Assembly: GCA_015179025.1 (NCBI GenBank) | Contig: WHUX01000060.1 | Span: forward strand, 1-64,000 | DNA from: Terfezia claveryi | Lineage: Eukaryota > Ascomycota > Pezizomycetes > Pezizales > Pezizaceae | DNA: 64,000 nt | Reading direction: 5' to 3' | Shown here: piece by piece, positions 22,901-32,544 of the stretch | Position numbering within the stretch: position 1 is the stretch's first letter | Layout of the letters: the number at the start of each line of letters is the position of its first letter | Notes under the pieces: generated by a model | Seen by the model: only the letters and a program-made list of their open reading frames with translations | Database searches by the model: none | What the model was told of the DNA's origin: nothing | Program-made: the position numbers and the translations under genes

Positions 22901-25035
22901 GTAGCAGTCGGGCTAAGTCTCCTCCACCACGTCCGAGGACACCTGAATCGAGGAAACGGAAGGCACATTTGTATGGCGATAAAAGCGTGTTGGATAGCCC
23001 AGGAAGTGACTATGATTTTATGGAGCATACAAGAGGTGAGCGAGGGCTAGGCGATTTGCTCTCTGCCCGACCGGCACAGGTCACAGTGTCCGTGCAAAAT
23101 ACATCAGCTGCTCTACCTGTACCAGCTGCATCCTCGAGCAAAGCTTCAGTATCCCTCCAGTCCAAAGGTTTCTTACAGGCCGCACAGCCTGGACAAGGCG
23201 CAGAGCCTGGACAAGCTACGCAATCCGAATCGTCAAAACATTCTATTAGGATCACACAACCTACAAAACCCTCAGAGCCCGTAAAACCGGTTCAGCCTGT
23301 TGAGCCTGTGCAATACAAGGAACTTACACAATCTGTTGGGCCTTTACCGGCTGGAGCAGCTCGCCAGCCTAAATGGAGTCTAAAAGAGTTCTTCTTTGGG
23401 CGGTCGAAAACGCAACCTACACAAACCCTGGATGCCATGCCGCCTACTCAGGCTCCACAAACTTCCGCCCAAGCTACACAGTCCACACAATCCATTCAGT
23501 CTCCTTCCCACCAAAGTGCCTCCCGGGCTACACAATCGACATCGTTCACTGCCAGCACACGATTCCCCTTAACCAGACGCAGCCCCGGTGGAAACAACTT
23601 ATCCTCGACTCGCGCCTCAGGTTCAGCCACCGTATCTAATCTCACATCCGCGGGCAAAGGCAAGGAGCGTGCCACTCCCATTGACAACCCAACCCAGAAC
23701 TCGATCCATGATCTTCTAGCGAATGACAAAAACATCCACCTCGATCTCTCCTCCTTCTCCTCTAGTTCAGAGTACCAGGTCTGTGATCCCCGTCCTCCCC
23801 ATCAACGCCTTCCGCGGGGACCAGGAGATAGTGAAATTGAAGCCGATCCCAGGTTTATACTGCGATTGAAGGAAGCAGAGATTGCAATGCTGAGTAAAAT
23901 GAGTAATAAGCTTCAAATGTTGCAGTTGGAGTTGAGGAGTACCAAGAGAGGGATTGAAATTTTAGAAAAAAAGCTGGTGGGTAGTGATAGCGAGAAATCG
24001 TCTACGACAGGCACGGAGGTGGATAATACGTGTATAGTGGATGAGCCTGTTACGGAGTGGACTGCGGAGGAAAGGAAGGCACTACGGCATGCACTGCAGG
24101 AGCTGGAGGCGCTTGAGGCGAGGAGGGTTGGGGAGGTGAGAATAGAGGCTGATAGGGGGAGAGGGGCCGAAGGGGTTGGAAATGGGTGGTCGACGAAGCA
24201 GAAAGTGGCGTTGACAATAGGATTGCTGGCGATGACGGGGTTAACGTGCTTGTTGCTAGAGGTGTTGTTGTTACTGGTTGCTGTGCGGGTACCGTGTAGG
24301 ATTGACACAGAGTTTACGGATTCAGTGTGCAATTTGAGAAATTTGCCAGGTTGGGATACGATGCTTCCGGTGAATGTGGGAGAGGGTTTGGAACTGTTGC
24401 CTCTGGAGAGTCCATTGTTGGGTTTGGCAGGGAGGATACTGAAGTTTCCAGCGGGGTTGGTTGAGGGGGGAATGAAGAAATTGGAGGGCTTAGCAGGGGT
24501 TCCTGCGTGGATTTCGGGGGGAATTGGATGGGTGGGTCGAGGTATATGGGGGTTGATCATGACAGGGCTTGGTTCGATCTGGGAATTGCTTGTGGTCGTA
24601 ATGACTGGATTATGGGAGATCATTAAAGCATGGGGAGTCTTGGCGGCGTCCGTTGCTCTCTGGATGTGGAAGATTGTGTGGACTGTATTGTCCACCCTTT
24701 GGGCTATACTTACTTGGGGGACAACGTTTACCCAGACCACAGCCAACGGCACCACACCAGGTAGTGTTCTTACATCGACTATTGTCAGCCCATCTGTTCC
24801 TAGTCGTTCATGGATAGGTGGGTCTACCATGGACGATGATGCGGTAACTACAATTGTGGCAAATGCAGGGGAAGAGACGTCGGTGCCGTTTGTGGAGGAG
24901 GAAAAGTGGTGGCTTGATTATCAGGCGGAAATGAGGATACAGAGGGAGAAAAATGGGGAGAACAATAGAGACAGGGATGCAGGGCATGCGGAGGATGAAG
25001 TAGGAGAGCATGCGCAGGAGGAACCGTGGAAGTAG
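19939..25035 (+). CDS. Unrecognised 1698-aa protein with K/E tract, coiled coil and C-terminal hydrophobic helices
   Basis: I do not recognise this protein. It is a single continuous frame from ATG 19939. Residues 1-780 are Ser/Pro/Thr-rich and probably disordered, with a short patch RRSRRNRWASKSPEDI near 670. Residues about 788-868 are an almost pure Lys/Glu tract, coded by a purine-only repeat. A second low-complexity region follows, with Gln/Pro repeats around 1075-1200. A likely coiled coil lies near 1310-1345 (RLKEAEIAMLSKMSNKLQML). One strong membrane segment is at about 1424-1450 (IGLLAMTGLTCLLLEVLLLL), and Trp-rich hydrophobic helices at about 1529-1594. The tail is acidic. This suggests a membrane-anchored protein with a very long N-terminal domain, perhaps at an internal membrane, but the function is unknown. 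Confidence 0.75.
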   Translation: MSYLPSTSDNGSPSFSRISLSSLPSRKTEAGLLDRPYSRTSTLLGQRGRSGDPDEELTYIPGRSLRDSSAASTFLGGASKLGGGRSPSPSALSTPWISVAPLFASRTSKSRLLPEDEESTQEEVTILPVNNFNRTVDTVQLEQFSDLSIIHQIRNDSQQISRISAKVNSFHSRTPSILHSQKQHQQVPQSSPLPDTSHLDSSQITVVPNLLRGHFSPQQQFQTPPSPTAELPDLDSISRITTVPPPFHYCATSISQKQKKQPPPSPTGEVPYSPGFEKRLVEEADQENAQFKFSTFGHPGASVEDSSFDADNLPSFHFSSPIASSTPRASSKFYGNGGMSSIFDETILSIDLGQDDEDGGDGDATVLPANPVPAPQEEAARPMSRSSMGSCSETDNTDNTMRRRERREQRRVRRKEGILDPIREVSGGSSFVRAQENRQIEGHEERPASQLARPATAVRIQEEAGAEESDDERRGRIWSTLGGRSNLNDVRKRDTSHPWFSKSRVGEAPRDVAVVPINEGNGKPSMTMPQEDPTETLDWLKAADLVTPRALKAGVFTSSHRPGPQQLPEEQKNESIFPSSRNVISPTEGRDKTEQLSPGRMSLFSTSIADIPDPSNAPSTVKKTLPLSYPIPEPEAPKGQPPPTMEEESTADVTKEMEIAGTPVTVVRRSRRNRWASKSPEDIAASESEVRNALRAFSRQASASPSSDRNQNQQALEAEGKGKEKQREESSRMVRGDSNKENTRPWAGAASTTALFQNRYAVAEKLSGVGASRSTYWFGSGRRVADQEEEKEREKEGEREKAKEKEKEKEGEREKAKEKEKEEEKEKEKEKEMENGGEKERGNGGGKGEKQRQREKEKEEEEKKETGAVEKPTSRADRERLRSPTRRKALAGLLSPRKERQVLETVNTGSPKILDGDMESLRPSSRLPWTGNIFGKTAATSKFGSTSTNEAVIAPSGGQLDVNTAQAPAGISARDAAAALQRARASAGSSRAKSPPPRPRTPESRKRKAHLYGDKSVLDSPGSDYDFMEHTRGERGLGDLLSARPAQVTVSVQNTSAALPVPAASSSKASVSLQSKGFLQAAQPGQGAEPGQATQSESSKHSIRITQPTKPSEPVKPVQPVEPVQYKELTQSVGPLPAGAARQPKWSLKEFFFGRSKTQPTQTLDAMPPTQAPQTSAQATQSTQSIQSPSHQSASRATQSTSFTASTRFPLTRRSPGGNNLSSTRASGSATVSNLTSAGKGKERATPIDNPTQNSIHDLLANDKNIHLDLSSFSSSSEYQVCDPRPPHQRLPRGPGDSEIEADPRFILRLKEAEIAMLSKMSNKLQMLQLELRSTKRGIEILEKKLVGSDSEKSSTTGTEVDNTCIVDEPVTEWTAEERKALRHALQELEALEARRVGEVRIEADRGRGAEGVGNGWSTKQKVALTIGLLAMTGLTCLLLEVLLLLVAVRVPCRIDTEFTDSVCNLRNLPGWDTMLPVNVGEGLELLPLESPLLGLAGRILKFPAGLVEGGMKKLEGLAGVPAWISGGIGWVGRGIWGLIMTGLGSIWELLVVVMTGLWEIIKAWGVLAASVALWMWKIVWTVLSTLWAILTWGTTFTQTTANGTTPGSVLTSTIVSPSVPSRSWIGGSTMDDDAVTTIVANAGEETSVPFVEEEKWWLDYQAEMRIQREKNGENNRDRDAGHAEDEVGEHAQEEPWK
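22299..22545 (+). repeat. Purine-only AAG/GAG repeat coding Lys/Glu tract
   Basis: The plus strand is almost only G and A for about 245 bp (GAGAAGGAG-type units), encoding alternating Lys and Glu in the 1698-aa protein. The complement gives long spurious Ser/Pro/Phe frames on the minus strand. Such tracts are prone to length change. Confidence 0.85.
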
Positions 25036-25717
25036 TAGAGGTGGTGGGGTGGGGGGGGTGTTTGTTGTAACCAATTTTTTGTCTTTCTATACCAAGTGTA
25101 CGATTGTTCTTTGTTCCCTGCAGAATTATAGGATTCTTTTCTTTTGGAGTTTTGTTTGTATTGTTGTTTGTGGGATACATATTTGCCGTTTTAGGTGTTT
25201 TTTTTTATACGCTTTTGCTAGCTACATTATCCCATTACTGGGATTCATGGCCCTTTTTTTTTTTTTTTTTTTTTTCCCTTCTGCTGTATCATGATGTTCA
25301 AGTTCAGGTTGGGTTTGGATTTGGGTTTGTCTGTGTTTTTGGTTCAGAAGCGTCTTCCTAGAGCTTCCTTTGTTTTTTTTTTGTGTGGAAATCTGGTTGT
25401 ATTCCCTCTGTTCTGGTGTGTAATATATTAGAATAAGGAAATTGGGTTGAATTACGTGGGATGGGGTGTAGCTACCACAGGAAATAGTTGGAACATAATT
25501 ATTACACTATAATCTAATGTGATCTAATGTTTTTTGATGATGCTGAGTGTATACTACCAGTGCATCCCCGCAAACTCAAACCCCGGAAAGTTCTTCTTGA
25601 ATCCTTAGTCGCATATAGCTTAAGCCATAGCGAGACCTCAATAAAAAATAGCCTGACCTCTATGTACCAGCCCATTACGTTCCCCTTAGTACACTCCCTC
25701 AACTCCCTCATCCCCCC
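25036..25717. other. Convergent 3' region; no gene
   Basis: Lies between the 3' ends of the 1698-aa gene (+) and the CCDC174-like gene (-). Contains a run of more than 20 T at about 25252-25276 and other T tracts, as expected for 3' UTR and termination regions. Nothing else supported. Confidence 0.5.
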
Positions 25718-26797
25718 TCAACTTTTGTCTCCTCCCCTGGACTCGAGCTCCCCCATCAACCCCTCCAGCCACCTAGACCCCACTACCTCTCGCTTTGTCC
25801 TCCTTATCTCCTCTCTCCGTGCTTCAATTTCCTCCCTCCTCCGTTTCCTCCCTTCCTCCTTCTTTTTCCTCTCCTCCTCAGTTTTCCTCCTTGCCCGTTC
25901 CAGCTCCTCCATCTCCTTCTTCCGCTTCTCACTATCCCCACTAAACGCATAAAACCCGACACCCTTCGTCCTAATCTCTGCATTCGCATCATAGTGTTTC
26001 TCCTCCGCGCTAGGCTGGGTTTGGGGCAAATCCTCAACTTTGGGGAGTTGTGCAGGGAGAGAGGAAAATTGGGCTGTGGTGAATGCATGGGTTTGGATGA
26101 TGGAGCCATAAATGAGGTTGGGGTTTGGCTCGCCATTAAAAATTCGAGCCTCGAGCCCTCCTTCTTCTTCTGCTTGCTTGAGTTTGCGCATGTGTTTCTC
26201 CGCGATGGATTTCGGCGCAGTTCTGGTCCGGCCAAATTCATCTGTATATTCAACGATGTCCTCCTTGGAAGGTGCTGGGCCAATTCCGTCCTCAGAGTTT
26301 TCAGACTCGCTGTCAGAGTTGTTGGGCTCGGAACCACTCCCTTCCTCTCGCCATTTCCTATCGAAATCGACTAGCCTCTCTTCCTCCTGTCCTTCCCCCA
26401 CCAACCGTCGCTGCTTTTTTGAGGGGGGGATATACTCCCCCTTCCGGAGCTTCTCGTACATTTTTGCCTTTTCCTCCATATTTCTCCGAGACCGAGCGAG
26501 CTCCGCGTTGGTCAACCCGCTGCCCTCCGCCGCCTTAGACCTGCTGCTGGGTCGCTCATCGTCGAGTATGAGGTCTTTGGCTGCGCGGGAAGATACGCCC
26601 TTGTTACTCCCATCAAAGAGGGACTTTGTTTTCGAGCCACTGGGCCTGCCGGGGTTGTGATTGTCGATGCTGAGGCGCTGTTTTGCGAGGGAGAGTTCAG
26701 TGCTGAGGGAGTGGATGGAGGAGTGAGAGATGGGGATGGGTTTGGATTTGGGCCGGGAGTGACCGTAGAGGGTGGGATTGGCGGAGGAGTAGGACAT
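25718..26797 (-). CDS. CCDC174-like coiled-coil protein (DUF4078 family)
   Basis: Single exon, 359 aa from ATG 26797. The middle motif VEYTDEFGRTRTAPKS and the C-terminal motif HYDANAEIRTKGVGFYAFS are the two conserved blocks of the CCDC174 family. That family is nuclear, and its animal member has been linked to the exon-junction complex; the fungal role is not established. Between them lies an Arg/Glu coiled coil (about residues 190-210), and after them a long basic Lys/Arg/Glu helix (about 285-340). An acidic stretch (NSDSESENSEDG) precedes the first block. Ends face those of the upstream 1698-aa gene (convergent). Confidence 0.85.
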   Translation of the reverse strand: MSYSSANPTLYGHSRPKSKPIPISHSSIHSLSTELSLAKQRLSIDNHNPGRPSGSKTKSLFDGSNKGVSSRAAKDLILDDERPSSRSKAAEGSGLTNAELARSRRNMEEKAKMYEKLRKGEYIPPSKKQRRLVGEGQEEERLVDFDRKWREEGSGSEPNNSDSESENSEDGIGPAPSKEDIVEYTDEFGRTRTAPKSIAEKHMRKLKQAEEEGGLEARIFNGEPNPNLIYGSIIQTHAFTTAQFSSLPAQLPKVEDLPQTQPSAEEKHYDANAEIRTKGVGFYAFSGDSEKRKKEMEELERARRKTEEERKKKEEGRKRRREEIEARREEIRRTKREVVGSRWLEGLMGELESRGGDKS

Positions 26798-28441
26798 TTT
26801 ATGGTGGCGGTTCCCAGAGGAGGGTAGCTGTAGCTGCTACAGATAGGATATAATTTGTGCTCTTCCCCGCTGAATAAGCCACTTACATAATAAGCCGCAA
26901 ATATTATACGCAGCCGCCCAACATGTGAAGCATTTGTGGCAAGACTAGTGAAGCATGTGGGGTACGACTTCCGCTTTGAGCAGAGCAGAAAATCCGATGT
27001 GATAAGAGGACTATGATCGTACCTACTGAGAATAATGATGCCTGGCCTCCCTACCGTACCTGGCCCACCGCACCAACCTCTCTAATGGGTTTCGTGTGTG
27101 CGCAAGGCCGGGGGGCCTTCGTTCTCAGTTCATGCGGTCCATAGGCGGTTTGTTTATATTAATTTAAGGGCACTCACATGCATTCTCTGGATGTTTGTTT
27201 TTTTCGTTAGGAGCACAGTTGTATGTACCGTACTTGCGATTAATTGCGAACCCCGGGGGAAATAACAATATATATATTAAATGTTTTATATTCGGAGCAC
27301 CTCTGGAGATGCAGTACGTTACATATGTACATACATACTTAGTACATACTTACTCGCATGTATACATTTCCCCAGAGACACCAGCAGCCTATGCAGCTTT
27401 CAGGAAACGGTCGCCGGCCCCTCAGCAGAGCTCGAAATGCTAAAACGCCAGCTGGTGTGTGCTTACAAATAAATTTTACAGGACACTCACATAGCACAAA
27501 AAAGTTCTTGCCTCTGGAGATATACGCAGAAAAACATACGAGTTGATTATCAAAGAAAAAAAAGATGACGTTGCAGGTGCTTGCTTTGCTGTTCATGCTG
27601 TGATGCCGTTTATTTACTTGTGTTACCCCCCAGGGAGTTCCAGTTCCGTACATGATGATTTGGGTTTGCTCAGTGCACAACATACGAAAGGTAGTAGTAT
27701 ATATATATATATATTATATATATTTTTATTTATTTTTTGAATTTGTTGTTTGCGTACATGTGGTACGGCCATCGTGGTGTGCCTTCGAGGCAGGTCTTAT
27801 AAGATGCTCTGGACAGATACCTATGCCTTGAGTGAAACAGCCAAAATAGCGATCCTCGTCGAGTTTCCTACCTTCTGTTCATCTTCTCTGAACTTCTCTC
27901 GCTCTATATCTTTCGACTTCTTCAGCACATTCACCTTAGATTCTGCTTCGGCAGCCGATAGACATACGGGCACCGGCATCAAACACACGCATCACCACTC
28001 TCTTTTCACGCAGGAAAACACATCCGGCTGAACTCGGCATCCTCATTCGGCGAAAGAGGCCGTGTGTCTGCATTTCCAGCTTGTACATCGAGCATATTCA
28101 TTCCTTTCTTCCATTCTCCTTCTCCGGACTCGGCCTCGAGATCCTCAACGCTTGACGTGCATCACCACTGATTTCTGAGACAATCTTGCGTCATCGAGAT
28201 CGGTAGACGCAGGAGGCGAGGAGATCATACCTACAGCAGCCGTCATCTCGATCCCGGCCCCGTGTCCACAATTGAACGCAAATACAATCTTCACTAGAAT
28301 AGAACTAAGTGCTTGTTCTGGTCGCTTTCTATCGAAGCATTCCTCTAGTTCAAGTATCCCTCAACCTGACATCAGATCCTCCTCACCTTCGGCCTACATA
28401 CCCCAAACACACACTCACTTACTCACGGTCGTAGTGTCCAA
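26798..28441. other. 1.6-kb intergenic region; no gene
   Basis: Holds the promoter of the CCDC174-like gene and, at its right end, a pyrimidine-rich leader for the small gene at 28442. An (AT)n tract lies at about 27697-27722. The open frames of 60-115 aa here have no domains and overlap on opposite strands. Confidence 0.5.
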
Positions 28442-29254
28442 ATGTGCTACGTCCACCCAATCTACCCTACTCTCTGCAGCCACCACTACTACCTCCTCCT
28501 AGCCATCTGCGGCCCAAACGCCTCACTACGCACCTGCCCCACCAGCCAGCTTGTTATCACAGGGCCGCCCGGTTGGGATGGTTGTCCTAAACGCATTGAG
28601 AATGGCCTTTGTCCAAGATGTGATTTAGTCAACGAAGGGGTTGATCTCTCTCGCGTCCGATTCTATAAACCCGAGAAGAGTAGTCTAAGACTGAAGCGGG
28701 GGAAAAAGAATGGAGGGCATAAGAGTCCGGCCGCGGGTGGGCCGAGGTGGAGTATTGAGGGTAACGGCCTTGCCCGAGCTAGAGGGGGCAATTACCATGC
28801 GACCATGGGGCTTGCATTTCCCTCCCCAACTTCGCGAAAGGTCGACGCATATTCACTCTCGATACAGAGCGTGCCTACGCCTAGGACGGTGGCTAGTAGT
28901 AGGATATACGATGATGATTCGGATTATAGCTCAGATAATGATGAATCAAGCTCTAATCAGAAGCACCGGGCCCGCAGTTGGCACACGTTACACATCTACG
29001 GCAATCACCACATTACTTCACAAACCACTCAAACTCACATGCCTGGAGGAATCATTGAAGATGGCGATACCCTTGACAATGATCACCGTGGCCGCTACCG
29101 TGAACGTCTCAAAACCGTGCTTAAAAAAGGCATTTCTAAGGGATGGTGGAGGGGTATAGAGCACAGGTTTGTTCACTCGCGTCAAAGTCGGTCGAGCCAT
29201 AGACCTGCTACAGGTGCCGTCGTGGGAGCGGATCTGGCCACAAGCGCTCCTTAG
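28442..29254 (+). CDS. Hypothetical protein with N-terminal Cys/His cluster
   Basis: Single frame of 270 aa from ATG 28442. Residues 1-62 hold a regular Cys/His pattern: MCYVH, LCSHH, CGPN, RTCPTS, DGCPKR and, at the end, GLCPRCD. That suggests a small zinc-binding fold, and this opening style (Met-Cys-Tyr, later G-x-CPxC) recurs in uncharacterised filamentous-ascomycete proteins. The rest is Ser/Arg-rich, with an acidic-serine patch (YDDDSDYSSDNDESSS) and a basic C-terminus (LKTVLKKGISKGWWRG). There is no signal peptide or membrane segment. Function not known. An intron cannot be excluded in the low-complexity middle. Confidence 0.55.
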   Translation: MCYVHPIYPTLCSHHYYLLLAICGPNASLRTCPTSQLVITGPPGWDGCPKRIENGLCPRCDLVNEGVDLSRVRFYKPEKSSLRLKRGKKNGGHKSPAAGGPRWSIEGNGLARARGGNYHATMGLAFPSPTSRKVDAYSLSIQSVPTPRTVASSRIYDDDSDYSSDNDESSSNQKHRARSWHTLHIYGNHHITSQTTQTHMPGGIIEDGDTLDNDHRGRYRERLKTVLKKGISKGWWRGIEHRFVHSRQSRSSHRPATGAVVGADLATSAP

Positions 29255-30473
29255 GCCGAAAGTGCTAGTGGAGGAAGGTCAAGGAAGTTTCGAAGCAATG
29301 GAAGAGCAAGGGGAGAAGTGTCTGGAGAAGGGAATATTTTTTGGACCTATGGTACATAACCGCTTAAAGGCCCTTCTAATGTCGTAATGAGTTTTTGCAA
29401 TTAGCTGAGCTGGATGTTGATATGAAGAATGTTGAGTGCATGTTTGTTTCCTGACGAATTTGGATCTGAGGGTGTGAGGGGTAGGTACATACATACGGTA
29501 GCTTTATGTACCCGAGTTTCTAATGGTCCCTGGGTAGGCGAGAACGGGGGGTTGTTTCCATTTGCTCTGAGGGGAGTTTGTGGGGGTCATGAAACATAGA
29601 GGTATGGTGGTTATTTACTCGAGAATTCCTCATATGGATTTTCAGGGTTAGGCTCTCTTAAGGCTTTGGCTGGTTGTTCTTCTTCATCTCCTCCATACCC
29701 CCTTTTACTATTTTTTATTGCATTGGGTCACTCGCTGGTAGGGTGATAATGTTTTTTTGCTTAGGGTACCTTTTAGAGCTTCATGTAGCTATAACTGTTT
29801 GCAATTTATTGACCACTCACATGAAATAAGAATTACCCTCAACTTTCGTTCCCCCAACTGTACTGGGTAAGGAAGGGTGAGATTCAACACCCTCGGCATA
29901 GAATCTTAAGAAGAAACCAAACCAAAATCTAGCAATTTGTTGAGGAGACAGTGGGTCTACAGACCTCGACGTGCCTAGGCGAGCAGCCTTGCACCCTCTC
30001 GCAGATTCAAATGCATATGGGAATATTTACATACATTTCTCTGAGGCACGATCTTGGCCTTCTGCTTATGCTCCTCTCGAGTCTACTCTCAGACTGCAGC
30101 ACAGCAAGACCGATGGGGAAGGGTATATGTGGTGCTGGTGTTTTCAGCGTCGACGATGTCAAGGATTCGAAGGTGATTAATAATTATAGCGAATCGACTG
30201 CATTCTAAAGGCTCATTATAGCCTTGATTTAGTGTCTCATGAATTAAGAGATGGAGAAATTTCTTGCCTTCGCAACTCGGGAGTATTTTTTCAGGCTGTG
30301 GGAATTATAGTGACTTGATATATTCTTTGCATTACGATACACCGACTTCAGCCCAAGTTCTCTCTGCAATCCATCACCGTTGATTCAATTACTTTCATAG
30401 TAACATCAATTTTTCTTCTAATAGAGTATCCTGAACCCTACTTCCTCCTTCGGATATAATCCGCTGTCCACAT
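29255..30473. other. 1.2-kb convergent intergenic region; no gene
   Basis: Between the 3' ends of the Cys/His gene (+) and the HSP31-like gene (-). Short frames at about 29951-30208 lack domains. Nothing else recognised. Confidence 0.45.
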
Positions 30474-31412
30474 TTACTTCCTTCCGCTGTTGTAGTACTT
30501 CAAGAACAGCTCGGCAATGCCCGCAGCACTCGCCGGGTTCTGTCCGGTAATGATCCTTCCATTCCTCCCAACACTAACGTGAGCAGCCCATGGAGCACTA
30601 GCCTTCTCATACTTTCCGCCCTTCCTAATCAATTCCGTCTCTAGTGAGAATGGCACTGCCTCATCTAACCCAATCTGTTTCTCTTCGTCATTGGAGAAAC
30701 CAGTAACAGGTTGATCCTTAATAATCAATTCGCCGTTTGTGAGCTTGACGTTCAACAGAGCACAAGTGCCGTGGCAGACCGCGGCAACAACCTTGCCAGA
30801 GTCATAGAACTCTGCGAGGAGCTTCTGCAAGGAGGTATTGTCCGTAAGGTCCCATAGTGCTGGAGAGTGACATGGAATATGTCAGCAAATGCCATATCAT
30901 GCCACGTTAAGCCTGGTTTGTAAGGATAAGTGGCAGGGAGTGAGGGGGTAATGGGGGTGAAAGGGATATAGTCTGGATTGTCTTATGCAATGTTGGTACT
31001 CCTGATCAGAGGTATACGTACGTCCATGCCCACCAACGACGTAAATCAAATCAAAATCAGCAGCTTTTCCGATGTAGTTCTCGAGCTTTTCTGAATTCTT
31101 CCAGAGATGGCTCTGCTGCTTGTAGAAGCTCACGCAGACGGGATCCTCTTTGAAAAGCTCAACAGAGCCAGGATCAAGTGGCGCCTCCCCTCCTGCTGGT
31201 GAGGCTACAGAAATTTCGGCGTGAGGGGCTAGAACCGCATAAGAATGGGCAAATTCTGGCTGTGATGACGATCAGGAGGGGTACAAGATGAAATGGTAAT
31301 GAAAGCTGCCACAAGGACTTACAAGGTACCATCCAGTGGGGTTTCCAGAGTCTCCAAACTTGCTGTGTGAGGAGAGGATGAAGAGAGCCTTAGGCTTTGG
31401 GACGAAAGACAT
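30474..31412 (-). CDS. HSP31/DJ-1 (ThiJ/PfpI) family protein
   Basis: Three exons, 31412-31323, 31259-31022 and 30859-30474, give 237 aa, the usual length of yeast Hsp31. Members are cytosolic stress proteins with chaperone or glutathione-independent glyoxalase (methylglyoxal to lactate) activity. The N-terminus PKALFILSSHSKFGDSGNPT with GWYL matches the family start. The catalytic region follows: exon 2 carries PEFAHSYAVLAPHAEISVAS and YVVGGHG, and the exon 2/3 junction restores GGHGPLWDL. The nucleophile is Cys in VAAVCHGTCALL, with His next to it. Both introns are GT-AG, and the codon split at each junction is consistent. A pseudogene is unlikely. Which of the two activities dominates cannot be read from sequence. 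Confidence 0.9.
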
Positions 31413-32544
31413 AATGAGTTGGGTATAAAGAGGATTTTTTATGTGAGGTATAGAGTATAGAGCTTCAGTGGAAAAGAACAGGCAGCGGGGAAAAGGTACG
31501 TAATTTGAGGCCGCGTACGAGCAGTTAAGTAGTTTCGTGGAGATTGAGGTGATGGGGGGGAAGAAGAAAACGGACTTCTAATAATAACCTCCCAGGCTAC
31601 CTAGGTCTTTAGTATTCGGCCATAGCCAGCCATCGGCCAGATACTTGAACGGGGTGCTGTAGATCCCCTCGTGATCTCCCGCAACCAGTAACATGGCGGC
31701 CATCGGCGTTGCTCTTGGTGTATGATACAGGTTTTCCTTCGTATCCCATCCGTCCATCTCTAGCTCGTCCAATACTTCATCTCCACGTATTCGTATTCAT
31801 AGTCGGGCCTGCAGTTGATCCACGATAGGAATTCTTGGTAGCACTCAGCTACGTCTTGGGTCCACAGATTTGGGTCCACAATTTCTGCGACACTCACAGA
31901 AATATTCCTTACTCTTAATAGTGCAAGTTTTCATAGAAGTTTTCATTAATATTGTACTTTAGCGATCCGTGCCTACAAGACTAAGCCTGTGACTAACCAG
32001 AACAGTCGAGACTGCCCAAAGGGGAAGTTATTACAAGTAGTTAGTCTCCATATTTGTTGGTCTCTATTCGTTACATTTTTGTATCAATCATTTCCTGGCC
32101 TTGTAAAGATCTCTAACAGAAACTCGCAACCAGAACTCCAACGTATGCAAAAGAAGAAACACAAAGCCATAATTGACATCCTATCCAAATTCAAGTCTTG
32201 TAGAGGAGAAACATACACTCAATGCATAAATGCACAACCACAACCATGAGTAACTGTGGACAAAGGTAATACAAAGATAACCTCCCCCAAAGAGACGGGT
32301 TCTCATGGCGCCCAACCTTCAGTCGGATATTCGAGGTATGGATTTTTGTGCGCAATATCAGTGACGTTGAGACTGTGAGCTACATGGCATGTCCGTAGGT
32401 GATCTCCGCCCCTGGGGGCCAATCAAGAATTTTGATGCCGAAGACTCACGAAAGTTTACACACTAAGAAAAGAACAAACCGAAAGCAATAAGTGTAGTCT
32501 ACATCCTAGCGTCGCAGAAGCGTGAAGGTATAAGCTAAGTAGGC
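31413..32544. other. Intergenic region with a possible coding relic
   Basis: On the minus strand, 31930-31745 reads AEIVDPNLWTQDVAECYQEF and on through LSWINCRPDYEYEYVE. An overlapping frame, 31790-31578, reads MAAMLLVAGDHEGIYSTPFK and on to WLWPNTKDL. Both look protein-like but lie in different phases, without a usable start or splice sites, so this may be a decayed gene. The rest (31950-32540) holds nothing I can support. Confidence 0.3.

Noticed and set aside
29951..30208. Small plus-strand open frame as a gene
   Set aside because: Two overlapping phases of similar length, no domain, and no promoter or splice signs.
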